64,000 nucleotides of DNA from Sphingopyxis fribergensis (GTDB lineage Bacteria > Pseudomonadota > Alphaproteobacteria > Sphingomonadales > Sphingomonadaceae). Under the pieces are notes generated by a model. It saw only the letters and a list, made by a program, of their open reading frames with translations, did not search any database and was not told the DNA's origin. Position 1 is the stretch's first letter. Every line of letters starts with the position of its first letter. Of this stretch, positions 1-8,568 are shown one piece after another. A program made the position numbers and the translations under genes. The stretch is taken from assembly GCF_000803645.1 (NCBI RefSeq), contig NZ_CP009122.1, positions 3,386,501-3,450,500 on the forward strand, given 5' to 3'.

Positions 1-181
1 CAGACGGTCGCTGCCGCAGCCGGTGGAATTCGCCGGGGTGTCGCCCGTCGGCAACATCGCGCCGGGCGCAGTCGGCGAGCATAGCCGGATGGTGCTGCGC
101 GAATGCGGGCATAGCGAGGCCGAGATCGATGCGCTCGTCGCCGCGGGCGTCCTTCGCGAAGACACCGCTCGCCGCCGATAA
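1..181 (+). CDS. CaiB/BaiF (family III) CoA-transferase, C-terminal end, cut by the window edge
   Basis: The frame is open from base 2 and stops with TAA at 179-181. The visible 59 residues read as the tail of a family III CoA-transferase: a proline-rich PQPVEFAGVSPVGNIAPG-type stretch, then GEHSRMVLRECGHSEAEID, then a short helix before the stop. In this family the C-terminus carries a GEHT/S-x-x-VL-x-E-x-G-x-S segment like this one. The enzyme would move CoA between organic acids. Most of the gene lies outside the window, so substrate and start cannot be judged. The next recognisable coding matter is a gene scar, so it is probably the last gene of its operon. Confidence 0.75.
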   Translation, partial: RRSLPQPVEFAGVSPVGNIAPGAVGEHSRMVLRECGHSEAEIDALVAAGVLREDTARRR

Positions 182-394
182 TGCTCCATCCGCCATAGAA
201 TCCCTCACCGTGGCGTCCTGTTCGGTCGACCCTCACCTTCTGTCCCTTAGCCTTAGGACAGCTACAAGCGCCAAAAACCGGGAAGTTCATGGGTCCAAGT
301 GCCCGGATGCAGCCGCCGATGAGGAGCGGCTCGGCTGGGCCAGGCAGAATTGGGACTTACCGAAGGAGCATGGCCAATGCTGCGTGGACGGCGG
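182..394. other. Non-coding stretch between the CoA-transferase gene and the GH97 scar
   Basis: No supportable gene in either strand. An open frame runs through on the plus strand, but its translation has no recognisable family features and lies in deletion debris. This may be eroded former coding or intergenic DNA next to the scar. Confidence 0.4.
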
Positions 395-646
395 TCACCG
401 ATGCGCGTCCAGCATCTTGAAGCGGATCGCAACGCCGCCGCCGAGGCCATGTCCAGGTCGAGACTGTCGGCGCTCGTCACGACGCGCTTGCTGATCGTCG
501 GTGCGCCGGGGTTGGTGCGATAGTCGGCGTTCGGTCCGTCGGCGTAGATTTGCGCTTCATAGCGCGTGCCGGGGGCGAGGAACATCGAGCTGTTCCATCC
601 CTCAACCAGTACCCCGTCGAAGCCATATTTTGCGGCGAAGACGTAT
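395..646 (-). pseudogene. Remnant of a GH97 family glycoside hydrolase, with internal deletion and frameshift
   Basis: Read on the minus strand from about 646, the translation gives FAAKYGFDGVLVEGWN, which resembles the catalytic-barrel segment of GH97 alpha-glycosidases. It jumps at about 590 directly to FLAPGTRYEAQIYADGPNAD and TNPGAPTISKRVVTSADSLDL, typical of the GH97 C-terminal beta-sandwich. Several hundred residues normally separate these parts. At about 437-440 the frame must shift by one base to continue as GGGVAIRFKMLDAHR and stop at 395-397. The 5' end is fused to a LacI remnant on the opposite strand. This is a degraded leftover, not a functional gene. The family call rests on remembered motifs. 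Confidence 0.65.
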
Positions 647-828
647 CGGTCGTCGGCTATGACGATATGCTGCTCGCACGGCTCAGCACCCCCGCGCTGA
701 CGACGATCGAGCAAGACACGCTCGAGGCGGGCCGCCGCCTCGTGTCACAGGTGATGGACGCGCATTCCGAGCAGTTTCTCGACTATCTGCCGACGCACCT
801 TATCGCCCGCGAATCCTGCGGCGCCTGA
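634..828 (+). pseudogene. C-terminal remnant of a LacI-family transcriptional regulator
   Basis: From 634 the plus strand encodes GEDVSVVGYDDMLLARLSTP, then ALTTIEQDTLEAGRRLV, then a tail ending LPTHLIARESCGA before TGA. This is the classic last quarter of a LacI/GalR regulator: the VSVVGYDD strand, the PxLTTIxQD strand and the LPTxLxxRxSCG end. The DNA-binding and most of the effector domain are absent. An upstream in-frame ATG exists at 550, but the residues before 634 come from the antisense of the GH97 remnant. The lost regulator probably controlled the neighbouring glycoside genes, since LacI proteins commonly sit beside sugar utilisation loci. Confidence 0.75.
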
Positions 829-834
829 CGGACC

Positions 835-2517
835 CTAGATCGCGCCGGCCTTCATCTGCCCGACCGCATAATCGACCGCGCGCGCGGTCAGCGCCATGAA
901 GGTCAGCGACGGATTGACGCACGAGATCGAGGCCATCTGCGCGCCGTCGGTGACGAACAGATTGGCGGCGTCGTGCGCCTGGCTCCATTTGTTGAGGACC
1001 GACTGGCGCGGATCGGCGCCCATGCGCGCGCCGCCCATTTCGTGGATCGCATCGCCGGGGACATGCTCGCGCTGCTCGCTCTTCACATTGGTCAGGCCGA
1101 CCTTGCGCAGCATCGCCTCGCCCTCGGTCCGCGCATCGTTCATCATGCGGATCTCGTTGTCACGGAAGGTGACGTCGAAGCGCATCAGCGGCACCCCGAA
1201 GCGGTCGGTCTTGTCGGCGTGCAGGCTGACGCGATTGTCCTCATAGGGCAGGCATTCGCCGAACGCGCCCATGCTGAACTTCCACGGCCCATAGCCGCGC
1301 ATCGCCTGCTTCATCGATGCGCCGAAGCCGACCGGCGCGGCCGGGTCGCGCCGCGCGCTGCCCTGATAGCCATAGCCGCGTTTGAACCCGATGCCTTCCT
1401 CGCCGCCGACGTTGCGGAAGCGCGGGATATAGACCCCGCCCGGACGCCGACCATATTCGATAAAGTCGGTCATGCCCGGGATATCGCCCCAGATGTTGAC
1501 GCGGAAAATATGGTCCATGACATAGCCGCCGAGCGTGCCGCTGGCGTCGAAATGGCTCTTGCCGCTGCCCGGCGCGCGCGAGTTCATCAGGATCTGCGTC
1601 GAGGCGAGCGCGGACGCGCAGAGGAACACCATTCGCGCGGGGATCACCTCGGCCTGCTTCGTGTTGGCGTCGACGACGCGGACGCCGGTCACGCGCTTCG
1701 TCTTTGGATCATATTCGAGGTTGGTGACCACCGAATCCGGCCGCAACGTCAGCCGCCCCGTGGCGCGCGCCGCGGGCAGCGTCACCGCCTGCGTCGAGAA
1801 ATAGGCGCCGAACGAGCAGCCGCGACCGCACTGGTTGCGGAACTGGCATTTGCTGCGGCCCTGGTCCTCCTTGTCCTCGGTCATGTTTGACAGGCGGGTG
1901 TGGATCAGCTTGCGGCCTGGCGAGGTCGCCTCGAGCCGTTCCTTCACCCATTTTTCGGCGATGTTCATCTGCATCGGCGGCTGGAATGCGCTGTCGGGAA
2001 GCTGCGGCAGATTTTCGCGCGATCCCGACACGCCGATATATTTCTCGACATAATCGTACCAGGGCACAAGGTCGTCATAACGGATCGGCCAGTCGATCCC
2101 GACATTTTCGCGCTTGTTCGCCTCGAAATCCTCAGGCGCCCAGCGAAAGCTCCAGCGCCCCCAGATCAGCGACTTGCCGCCGACCGCGGCGGGGCGGATC
2201 CAGTAGAATTTGTCGCCCTCGTCATAGGCATAGGGATTGAGCCGATCATTGTTGTAGAATTTCCGGTTCGACGGCGAGACATAGCCATGCTTGGCGATGA
2301 AATAGTCGCTATCCATCAGCGCCTTGGGCATCATGTCGCGCGCCGGAATTTCATACGCCGGCTTGCCGTCGAAATCATAATCCTCGCCATGTTCGACCAT
2401 CACGCCGCGGTCGAGCATCAGGACCTTGAGGCCCTTTTCGGTCAATTCCTTCGCTGCCCAACCGCCGCTCACCCCGGAGCCGATGACGATCGCGTCGAAC
2501 TTGTCGGTCGCTGCCAT
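835..2517 (-). CDS. GMC-family FAD-dependent dehydrogenase, large subunit (glucoside 3-dehydrogenase type)
   Basis: This 560-residue flavoprotein begins with a Rossmann FAD motif (VIGSGVSGGWAAKEL, residues about 11-25) and ends with the GMC C-terminal signature (HEMGGARMG near residue 500, then NPSLTFMALTARA). A cysteine cluster, CQFRNQCGRGC, near residues 225-235 is typical of the gluconate/glucoside 3-dehydrogenase branch, where it may bind an Fe-S centre. It has no signal peptide. In this branch the catalytic subunit is carried out by its TAT-exported small subunit, which is encoded two genes upstream (3374-3934). The likely reaction is oxidation of a sugar or glycoside hydroxyl, with electrons passed to a cytochrome c such as the one at 8084-8473. 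It is the last gene of its operon. The exact substrate cannot be read from sequence. Confidence 0.88.
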   Translation of the reverse strand: MAATDKFDAIVIGSGVSGGWAAKELTEKGLKVLMLDRGVMVEHGEDYDFDGKPAYEIPARDMMPKALMDSDYFIAKHGYVSPSNRKFYNNDRLNPYAYDEGDKFYWIRPAAVGGKSLIWGRWSFRWAPEDFEANKRENVGIDWPIRYDDLVPWYDYVEKYIGVSGSRENLPQLPDSAFQPPMQMNIAEKWVKERLEATSPGRKLIHTRLSNMTEDKEDQGRSKCQFRNQCGRGCSFGAYFSTQAVTLPAARATGRLTLRPDSVVTNLEYDPKTKRVTGVRVVDANTKQAEVIPARMVFLCASALASTQILMNSRAPGSGKSHFDASGTLGGYVMDHIFRVNIWGDIPGMTDFIEYGRRPGGVYIPRFRNVGGEEGIGFKRGYGYQGSARRDPAAPVGFGASMKQAMRGYGPWKFSMGAFGECLPYEDNRVSLHADKTDRFGVPLMRFDVTFRDNEIRMMNDARTEGEAMLRKVGLTNVKSEQREHVPGDAIHEMGGARMGADPRQSVLNKWSQAHDAANLFVTDGAQMASISCVNPSLTFMALTARAVDYAVGQMKAGAI

Positions 2518-2537
2518 GAATAATCCTCGAATATCTG

Positions 2538-3377
2538 TTAAGCGCGGAGACGGCTGAGCGCCGCGAAGCTGGTCTCGATGTCGGGAAGATAGGGCGCGGG
2601 CGACTGATCATTCTCGACATAGAAATGCTTCACGCCGGCGGTCCGGTTGAGCGTGAAGATATCGGCGAAATCGATCACGCCCTTGCCAACGCTGGTCATC
2701 TTGCCGTCGGCGGTGCGGTCCTTGACATGATAGGCATAGATGCGGCCCGGCAGACGGGCGATGATCGCCTTGGGGTCCTCGCCCGCGGCGACCGCCCAGA
2801 ACAGGTCGAGCTCGATCTTGACCAGAGCGGGATCGGTGTCAGCGACCAACATGTCGAACAGGCTGGTGCCGCCGGGCTTTACGGTGAATTCGAAATCATG
2901 ATTATGATAGGCGAAGCCGAGCCCGGCCTTTTTGAGCTGTTCGGCCCAGCGGCTGAAATTGGCGACCGCGACCTTCCAGCCCTCGGCATTGCGCTGCGCC
3001 TCGGCCATCCATGGCAGGACCACCGTGTCGGCGCCGAGCGTCTTGGCCATCTTCACCGATCCATCGAAATCGGAGACGAGCGCGTCATAACCGATATGCA
3101 CCGAGGGCGAGGTCAGCCCCAGCCGGTCCATCGTCTTGCGGAGCGCGGCATGGTCCATCCTGTCGTAACCGCCGCCGCCATATTCGACCTCGCGATAGCC
3201 GATCGCCGCGACCTTCTCGAGCGTGACCATCGGGTCCGCGGCGAACAATTCGCGCACGGTATAGAGCTGGATGCCGATGGGCTTTGCTTTCAAGCTCTTC
3301 GCCATCAGCGGCCCCGCCGCCAGCGTCGTCGCCAAGGCCGCACCGCCCGCCATCCATTGCCGCCGGTTGACCATCAT
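2538..3377 (-). CDS. TAT-exported sugar phosphate isomerase/epimerase-like TIM barrel protein
   Basis: The 279-residue product starts with NRRQWMAGGAALATTLAAG, a twin-arginine signal, then PIGIQLYTVRELF and ITLEKVAAIGYREVEYGG-like segments typical of the AP-endonuclease-2 TIM barrel family (xylose isomerase-like). Metal-ligand type residues appear in YHNHDFEF and IELDLFW, with HVKD further on. The ATG at 3377 overlaps the TGA of the upstream small-subunit gene (ATGA). Periplasmic placement beside a glycoside dehydrogenase suggests action on a 3-keto-sugar or 3-keto-glycoside, as proposed for related TIM barrels in keto-glycoside cleavage pathways. That role is inference. Confidence 0.8.
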   Translation of the reverse strand: MMVNRRQWMAGGAALATTLAAGPLMAKSLKAKPIGIQLYTVRELFAADPMVTLEKVAAIGYREVEYGGGGYDRMDHAALRKTMDRLGLTSPSVHIGYDALVSDFDGSVKMAKTLGADTVVLPWMAEAQRNAEGWKVAVANFSRWAEQLKKAGLGFAYHNHDFEFTVKPGGTSLFDMLVADTDPALVKIELDLFWAVAAGEDPKAIIARLPGRIYAYHVKDRTADGKMTSVGKGVIDFADIFTLNRTAGVKHFYVENDQSPAPYLPDIETSFAALSRLRA

Positions 3378-3934
3378 GACGAATAGACCTTGTTCACGTT
3401 GGAATAGGGAAAAGCGCCGTCATACTGCCCTGGGACGGGCAGATATTCGCGCTCCTGCGTGATGCCGACCTCCGACGTGAAATAGCCGGTGAGCACGAGC
3501 TGGCGGAACTTGTCGAAAAAGTCCGCACCGCCCGGAATCTCGTTTTCCATTGCCAGCGTCAGCAGCGCGTCCTGCTGCACGGGCGTCGCCTTGTCGGCGG
3601 CGACCTTATAGTCACTCCGGCTGCGCGCCTCGATCGCATCGAGCCCCGCGACGATCGGCTTGCGGTCTGCGGGCGCCGCCCAATCGGCGAGCAGCTTTTC
3701 GATGAATTCGGGCACCCCGGCCGCGATCGCACCCGGCGTATCAGTCGTCGGCATCACCCGTTCGCTGAGCGCGGTCATCAGCGCGCGCTGCTGCGCGGTG
3801 AACACCGGGGCCGAGGGCGGCCCGTCGCTGATCACCGTCGGGACCGCCACCCCCGCCGCGCGGGCGATCGGCGCGAACAGGGCCGCACCGAACATCGCGG
3901 CCATTCCGGCCAGCGCGTCTCTGCGGTCGATCAT
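3374..3934 (-). CDS. Gluconate 2-dehydrogenase subunit 3 family protein, TAT-exported small subunit
   Basis: The 186-residue protein opens with DRRDALAGMAAMFGAALFAP, a twin-arginine signal. It then has ALMTALSERVMPTTDTPGAIAAGV and a C-terminal REYLPVPGQYDG segment, all typical of the small (gamma/subunit 3) component of membrane-associated GMC dehydrogenases. Known members act as a chaperone and TAT hitch-hiker for the signal-less flavoprotein, here at 835-2517. Start and stop overlap both neighbours by ATGA, which points to translational coupling and fixed stoichiometry. It has no catalytic role of its own in characterised complexes. Confidence 0.85.
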   Translation of the reverse strand: MIDRRDALAGMAAMFGAALFAPIARAAGVAVPTVISDGPPSAPVFTAQQRALMTALSERVMPTTDTPGAIAAGVPEFIEKLLADWAAPADRKPIVAGLDAIEARSRSDYKVAADKATPVQQDALLTLAMENEIPGGADFFDKFRQLVLTGYFTSEVGITQEREYLPVPGQYDGAFPYSNVNKVYSS

Positions 3935-4764
3935 TTCACCTCTCCCTGAAAATCGCGGCTCTCCGCCGCTTCGGGCAGCGGGCGCACCCAGATGTTGCGG
4001 AACGACACCGGCGAGTCATGATCCTGCAGCTGGATCGGTGCGGCGTCGCCATGCGCTTCATAGGTCGCGACCTTGCGCCAGACGGTGCTACCCAGCCACG
4101 GCTGGCGGTTCTGCACGAGCACGCCGTTGAGGAAGGCGGTGGCATAGGCCGGGCGCAGCAATTTGCCGTCGGGGCCGAAGCGCGGGCGTTCGAAGATGAC
4201 GTCATAACTCTGCCACTCGCCGGGCGGACGCGACGGGTTCACCAGCGGCGGCTTCCACGCATAGATCGCGCCGACGGTGCCGTCGGCGTAGGTCGGGTTC
4301 CGGTAGCCGTCGAGGATCTGGAGCTCGTAGCGCTGCATGAACCAGATGCCGCTGTTGCCGCGGTCCTGCGAGCTTTTCGTCGGCGGATTGGGCGAACGAA
4401 ATTCGAGATGGAGCTGTACGTCGCCAAAGCTCTGCTTGCTGACCAGCGCGCTCTCGCCGGCACCCCCGGCGCGCGGCGGCACGGTCATCGCGCCGTCCTT
4501 CACCGTCCACGCGCGGCCCTGCGGCTGCCAGGCATCGAGCGACTTGCCATCGAACAGGATGACGGCATCGGACGGCGCCGCGCCCGGGGCCGATCCCGGC
4601 GTTACCACCTCGGGCAGCGGCCGGTCGGCGTCGTGCACCAGCCATTTGCCGTCGGGCAGCATCGGCGTATCTTTAAAGCCGGGCTTCTCCTGCGCGATCG
4701 CGGTCGACCCCGCGGACATGATCACCATGGCCAGTATGATACGCTTCACCATAATCTCCTTCAT
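3931..4764 (-). CDS. DUF1080 (3-keto-disaccharide hydrolase-like) secreted protein
   Basis: The 277-residue protein has a Sec signal (KRIILAMVIMSAGSTAIAQ) and one DUF1080 lectin-like jelly-roll domain: ILFDGKSLDAWQPQG, WTVKDGAMTV, GDVQLHLEFRSP, RGNSGIWFMQRYELQILD and an end like PIQLQDHDSPVSFRNIWVRPL. Pfam associates this fold with 3-keto-disaccharide hydrolase activity, which fits a gene placed between a GMC glycoside dehydrogenase and TIM barrels. Start choice is uncertain. ATG 4764 overlaps the upstream stop. However, AAGGAG lies just inside and would better serve ATG 4752 or GTG 4749, which would also give a cleaner signal peptide. Confidence 0.85.
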   Translation of the reverse strand: MKEIMVKRIILAMVIMSAGSTAIAQEKPGFKDTPMLPDGKWLVHDADRPLPEVVTPGSAPGAAPSDAVILFDGKSLDAWQPQGRAWTVKDGAMTVPPRAGGAGESALVSKQSFGDVQLHLEFRSPNPPTKSSQDRGNSGIWFMQRYELQILDGYRNPTYADGTVGAIYAWKPPLVNPSRPPGEWQSYDVIFERPRFGPDGKLLRPAYATAFLNGVLVQNRQPWLGSTVWRKVATYEAHGDAAPIQLQDHDSPVSFRNIWVRPLPEAAESRDFQGEVK

Positions 4765-5672
4765 GCCGCGTCGATCTCGCGATAGGCGGCGACCAGCCGC
4801 TCTTCGCCGGCGCGGCCGTCGATCGAATTGCCGTGTTCCATGCCGATCACGCCGGCGAATTTCTTCGCGCGCAGCCAGCGGACGATATTGCGATAGTTGA
4901 TCTCGCCGGTCCCCGGCTCCTTGCGCCCCGGATTGTCGCCGAACTGGATATAGGCGATCTCGTCCCAGCAGGTTTGCAGTGTGTTGATGAGGTTCCCTGC
5001 CTGGATCTGTTCGTGATAGAGGTCTGCCAATATCTTGATCGCCGGGCTGTTCACGGCGCGTGCGACCGCATAGCCTTGCGGCACGGACGACATGAACACG
5101 CCGGGATGGTTCACCAGCGTATTGAGCGGCTCCATCACCATGACCAGCCCATGCGGTTCATAGATGTCGGCGGCGCGGCGCAGCACGTCGATAACGCGCG
5201 CGGTCTGGATATCGACCGGCAGCTTGCGGTCCATGAAGCCGGGGACGATCGTCATATGTTTCGAATTCAGCCGCTTGGCGACGTCGACCGACGCGCGGAT
5301 ATCGGCAAGGAAGCGTTCGCGATCGGCATCGTCGGTGCCGCCGAGTTGCGGCCGGAAATCGTCCCACCGCGGCATGCTCGCGACGAACACGCCCATCGTC
5401 ATGTTCCGCTGCTGCAGCGCGCGCGCCATCGCACTCTGATCGGCGACCGACCGTGTTGCCGCTTCATTGTCCTCCCACGCGGTGAAGCCCTGATCGGCGG
5501 CAAAAGCGATCTGCTCGATGCGGCCCCCGCGGCTCGCGAAGCTGCCTTCGTGCGGGGCATAGTTCAGCGAAAAGCGTGCCGCGTTCGACGGCGCAGCGGC
5601 GTTCGCGAGCGTCGCTGCTGCGGCAGCCGCGGCGGCACCGCCTGCCAACATTGTCCTGCGCGTCAGACTCAT
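4761..5672 (-). CDS. TAT-exported hydroxypyruvate isomerase-like TIM barrel protein
   Basis: This is a 303-residue protein. SLTRRTMLAGGAAAAAAAAT is a twin-arginine signal with an Ala-rich h-region. The mature part starts ARFSLNYAPHEGSF and follows the hydroxypyruvate isomerase/IolE type of TIM barrel, including VMEPLNT, LYHEQIQ, YIQFGDNPGRKEPGTGEINY and IGMEHGNS. These place Glu, His, Asp and Glu where divalent-metal ligands are expected. Its ATG at 5672 overlaps the MFS transporter stop. Despite the name of the nearest enzyme family, export and context argue for a keto-sugar or keto-glycoside substrate, not hydroxypyruvate. Confidence 0.82.
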   Translation of the reverse strand: MSLTRRTMLAGGAAAAAAAATLANAAAPSNAARFSLNYAPHEGSFASRGGRIEQIAFAADQGFTAWEDNEAATRSVADQSAMARALQQRNMTMGVFVASMPRWDDFRPQLGGTDDADRERFLADIRASVDVAKRLNSKHMTIVPGFMDRKLPVDIQTARVIDVLRRAADIYEPHGLVMVMEPLNTLVNHPGVFMSSVPQGYAVARAVNSPAIKILADLYHEQIQAGNLINTLQTCWDEIAYIQFGDNPGRKEPGTGEINYRNIVRWLRAKKFAGVIGMEHGNSIDGRAGEERLVAAYREIDAA

Positions 5673-6967
5673 GCAGCTTCACCGGCAAGGACCGCGCGCG
5701 ATTTGCCACGCTCGCGCAGCCAGATGAAACCGAACACCGCGAGCAAGATGAGCGGCAGAATCGCCAGCCGCTGGAATGACAGCGACGCCGCCGCATCCTC
5801 GACCGCCAGCTTTGCAGCACCGGTCAGCGCCGCGAAGGCTTCGGGGCCACCCGCGAACTCGATCTTGGCCTGATCGAACATTGCACCAAGCTGCGGCAGC
5901 ACGAAGAAGCTGGCGAGCGCGCCCGCCGATCCGACGAGACCCATCGCCCACGATCCGCCGCGCGGATAACGTTCGGCGACCGAGGCAAGCATCGTCGGCC
6001 ACATCACGCAGACGCCGAGGCCCCAGACGGTAGCGGCGAGGATCGCGGCGACCGGCGACTGCGCCTGGCTCAGCATGAACAGGCCGATCGCGGCGAGCAG
6101 GCTCGATACCCAGAGCAGGCCGGGGTTCGTTATCCTGTTGGCGAGCCGCCCCGCGAAATGGCGGAAGATGAACATCAGCGCGTTGACATAGACGAGCAGC
6201 AAAATGCCGCGCATGCCGACGCGGTTCGAAAGGGCGACGTCGATCCACTGACCGGGCGCGAGTTCGGACGCCGCGGTGAGGAACATCGCCGCGAACCAGA
6301 TGAAGAAGCTGGGCCGGCGAAATACCTCACCCACCATCTCGCCGAAGCTGACGCCGCTTTGCTCACGGAGCGGCGGCGGGAAGGTCGTGGTCAGGGCGAT
6401 CACGACGGTCGCGACGGCCGGGATCATCACCAGCGCCATGATGCCCTGCCACGGCAGCGCCGCCGACAGGAAGAAGCCGGCGAGGCCGCCGACGATGATG
6501 CCGCCGGGGAACCATGCGTGGAGGACGTTCAGGCGGTGCGTCGTGTCGTCGGGATAGAGCTGCGCGGTCAGCGGATTGATCGCCGCCTCGGTCAGACCCC
6601 AGCCGATGCCGCTGAGCAGCATGCCCGCCCAGACGACCCAATAGATGGTCATGCCGGTCGCGAGATGGCCCGCAGTGACGATCATCAACGGCCCGAGAAT
6701 GAAGCACAGCCCCGCGCCCGCCAGGCACCGCTTCATGCCGATCTGGTCGAGCAATGCGCTGGCGACGAACAAGGTGATCGCAAAGCTGAGGAACGCCGCG
6801 CCGAGCGCGGCGGCGACCAGCTCGCCGGCCTGCAGCGGGGCGATCGGATCGATCCATTCGGCCTTGAGCCCGCTGGCGATCGCGCCGCGGATCGCGAGGC
6901 TCGCCGCCGCGGTGAACAGTGCGAGCACACCCAGCCAGAACAACCGGCCCTTGTTCAATGTCGTCAT
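5669..6967 (-). CDS. MFS transporter, probable sugar importer of the glycoside locus
   Basis: The 432-residue membrane protein has about twelve hydrophobic segments, starting RLFWLGVLALFTAAASLAIRG. A mid-protein stretch of TTTFPPPLREQSGVSFGEM is probably the central cytoplasmic loop. A GxLADRxG-like motif A is only weakly preserved (DQIGMKRCLAGAG). The fold resembles the sugar or nucleoside:H+ symporter branch of the major facilitator superfamily. It lies between the two groups of isomerase genes in the operon, so it plausibly carries the periplasmic product (keto-sugar or released aglycone/sugar) into the cell. The final residues RGKSRAVLAGEAA are basic and cytoplasmic. Confidence 0.82.
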   Translation of the reverse strand: MTTLNKGRLFWLGVLALFTAAASLAIRGAIASGLKAEWIDPIAPLQAGELVAAALGAAFLSFAITLFVASALLDQIGMKRCLAGAGLCFILGPLMIVTAGHLATGMTIYWVVWAGMLLSGIGWGLTEAAINPLTAQLYPDDTTHRLNVLHAWFPGGIIVGGLAGFFLSAALPWQGIMALVMIPAVATVVIALTTTFPPPLREQSGVSFGEMVGEVFRRPSFFIWFAAMFLTAASELAPGQWIDVALSNRVGMRGILLLVYVNALMFIFRHFAGRLANRITNPGLLWVSSLLAAIGLFMLSQAQSPVAAILAATVWGLGVCVMWPTMLASVAERYPRGGSWAMGLVGSAGALASFFVLPQLGAMFDQAKIEFAGGPEAFAALTGAAKLAVEDAAASLSFQRLAILPLILLAVFGFIWLRERGKSRAVLAGEAA

Positions 6968-7014
6968 CCTGCGTCCCCTTGATTATTATCTTTTGGCCGT
7001 CGTCTTGCGCGCGG

Positions 7015-8058
7015 TCAGGTCAGTCCCAGCATTTTGCGGTTGAGCGCGGGATCGCTGCCGCCAGCGAAATCGTCGAACGCCCGGTCGGCTTTGCGGATCA
7101 TGTGCGCGGCGATGAAAGGGGCGCCCTCGCGCGCGCCGTCTTCGGGATGCTTCAGGCAGCATTCCCATTCGAGCACCGCCCATCCGGCATAGTCATATTG
7201 CGTCAGCTTCGAGAAGATTCCGGCGAAATCGACCTGCCCGTCGCCGAGCGAGCGGAAGCGGCCGGGGCGGTCGACCCAGTCCTGAAAGCCGCCATAGACC
7301 CCCGAGCGGCCGGTCGGATTGAGCTCCGCGTCCTTGACGTGGAACATCCGGATCCGCTCATGATAAATGTCGATGAACTGCAGATAGTCGAGCGCCTGGA
7401 GCACATAATGGCTGGGGTCATAGAGGATATTGGCGCGCGGGTGGTTGCCAACGCCCGCGAGGAAACGCTCGAAACTCACACCATCATGCAAATCCTCGCC
7501 CGGATGAATCTCGTAGGCAAGATCGACACCCTGTTCCTCGAAGGCATCGAGGATCGGCCGCCAGCGCTTCGCGAGTTCGCCGAACGCCTCCTCGACCAGC
7601 CCTGCGGGGCGCTGCGGCCAGGGATAGATATAAGGCCAGGCCAGCGCGCCCGAGAAGGTCGCATGCGCGTTCAGCCCCAGCCGCCGGCTCGCCTTCGCCG
7701 CAAGATGGAGTTGCTCGACCGCCCATATCTGGCGCTCGGCGGGTTTGCCGCGCAGCGCTTCGGGGGCGAACGCGTCGAACGCCACATCATAGGCCGGGTG
7801 CACCGCGACCAGCTGGCCCTGCAAATGCGTCGACAGCTCGGTGATCTCGACCCCCGCCTCGCGGCAGGTGCCCGATAGCTCATCGCAATAATCCTGGCTT
7901 TCGGCCGCAAGCGCCAAATCGATGCAGCGGCTGTCCCAAGTCGGGATCTGGACGCCGACATAGCCCGCATCGGCCATCCAGCGCGCGGCGGAGGGCAAAG
8001 TGTCGAACGGCGCCGTATCGCTCATGAACTGCGCGAGGAAAACCGCTGGACCCTTCAT
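7015..8058 (-). CDS. Sugar phosphate isomerase/epimerase family TIM barrel protein, cytoplasmic
   Basis: The 347-residue protein has no signal peptide, unlike the other two TIM barrels in the operon. It shows AARWMADAGYVGVQIPTWD, VEITELSTHLQGQLVAVHPAY, LAYEIHPGEDLHDGVSF, NILYDPSHYVLQ, RIRMFHVKDAEL and a C-terminal AVLEWECC. The Glu, Asp, His and Glu of these segments match the metal site of xylose isomerase-like proteins. A GGGAGGG ribosome binding site precedes the ATG at 8058. Its cytoplasmic location suggests that it handles the imported product of periplasmic oxidation. The exact reaction is unknown. Confidence 0.82.
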   Translation of the reverse strand: MKGPAVFLAQFMSDTAPFDTLPSAARWMADAGYVGVQIPTWDSRCIDLALAAESQDYCDELSGTCREAGVEITELSTHLQGQLVAVHPAYDVAFDAFAPEALRGKPAERQIWAVEQLHLAAKASRRLGLNAHATFSGALAWPYIYPWPQRPAGLVEEAFGELAKRWRPILDAFEEQGVDLAYEIHPGEDLHDGVSFERFLAGVGNHPRANILYDPSHYVLQALDYLQFIDIYHERIRMFHVKDAELNPTGRSGVYGGFQDWVDRPGRFRSLGDGQVDFAGIFSKLTQYDYAGWAVLEWECCLKHPEDGAREGAPFIAAHMIRKADRAFDDFAGGSDPALNRKMLGLT

Positions 8059-8083
8059 GCCGTCCCTCCCTTCGGTGCCAAAA

Positions 8084-8473
8084 TCATTTCGACGTTTCGG
8101 CTTTGAGCCACGCGATCAGCGCCGCGCGGCGCGCCGGATCGGCTACCTTGACGACCATACGCGTGCCCGGCACCTTCTTGGTCGGCGCCGCGAGATATTC
8201 GTCGAGCTCCTTGGCATCCCAGCGAATTTTCGAGGCCTTGAGCGCGGGGCTGTAGTTGAACCCGGCGACCGATCCGGCCTGCCGTCCAAACAGGCCGTGA
8301 AGATTGGGGCCCATCGTGCTTTTACCGCCCGCCTCCAACGTATGACAGGCGCGGCAGCTCGCGAACGCCTGCGCGCCGGGATCGGCGGGGGCCGCTCGCG
8401 ATGCGGGCGATAGTGCGAGCGCCAGCACAATCAAGACTACGGCTGCCGATGGCAGGGCGACTAAAAATTTCAT
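8084..8473 (-). CDS. Class I c-type cytochrome, secreted, likely electron acceptor of the GMC dehydrogenase
   Basis: The 129-residue protein has a signal peptide (KFLVALPSAAVVLIVLALAL, cleaved near SRA-AP). It then shows the haem motif CRACH, GPNLHGLFGRQAG, and the axial-Met segment PGTRMVVKV with the C-terminal helix AALIAWLKAET. This matches small monohaem cytochromes of the c552/c2 type. The ATG at 8473 follows GAGAGG. It is the first gene of the glycoside operon. In known glucoside 3-dehydrogenases a cytochrome c takes the electrons from the GMC subunit, so this is the obvious partner. It would feed them to a terminal oxidase. Confidence 0.88.
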   Translation of the reverse strand: MKFLVALPSAAVVLIVLALALSPASRAAPADPGAQAFASCRACHTLEAGGKSTMGPNLHGLFGRQAGSVAGFNYSPALKASKIRWDAKELDEYLAAPTKKVPGTRMVVKVADPARRAALIAWLKAETSK

Positions 8474-8568
8474 TAACCTCTCCCGTCTGGCAACAGCCGG
8501 TCGGACGATGTAAGCGGTCGCAATCGAATTATGCAAACAAATTTGGAAATTCTTGCCAGGGGAATGCG

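Noticed and set aside
973..1890. Long plus-strand open frame antisense to the GMC dehydrogenase, and many similar long antisense frames elsewhere
   Set aside because: High GC content keeps shadow frames open. Their translations are rich in Arg, Ala and His with no domain motifs, while the sense frame carries clear family signatures.
8508..8525. GTAAGCGGTCGCAATC resembling half a LacI-type operator before the cytochrome c gene
   Set aside because: The second half-site is too poor to call an operator, although a LacI remnant nearby makes the idea tempting.
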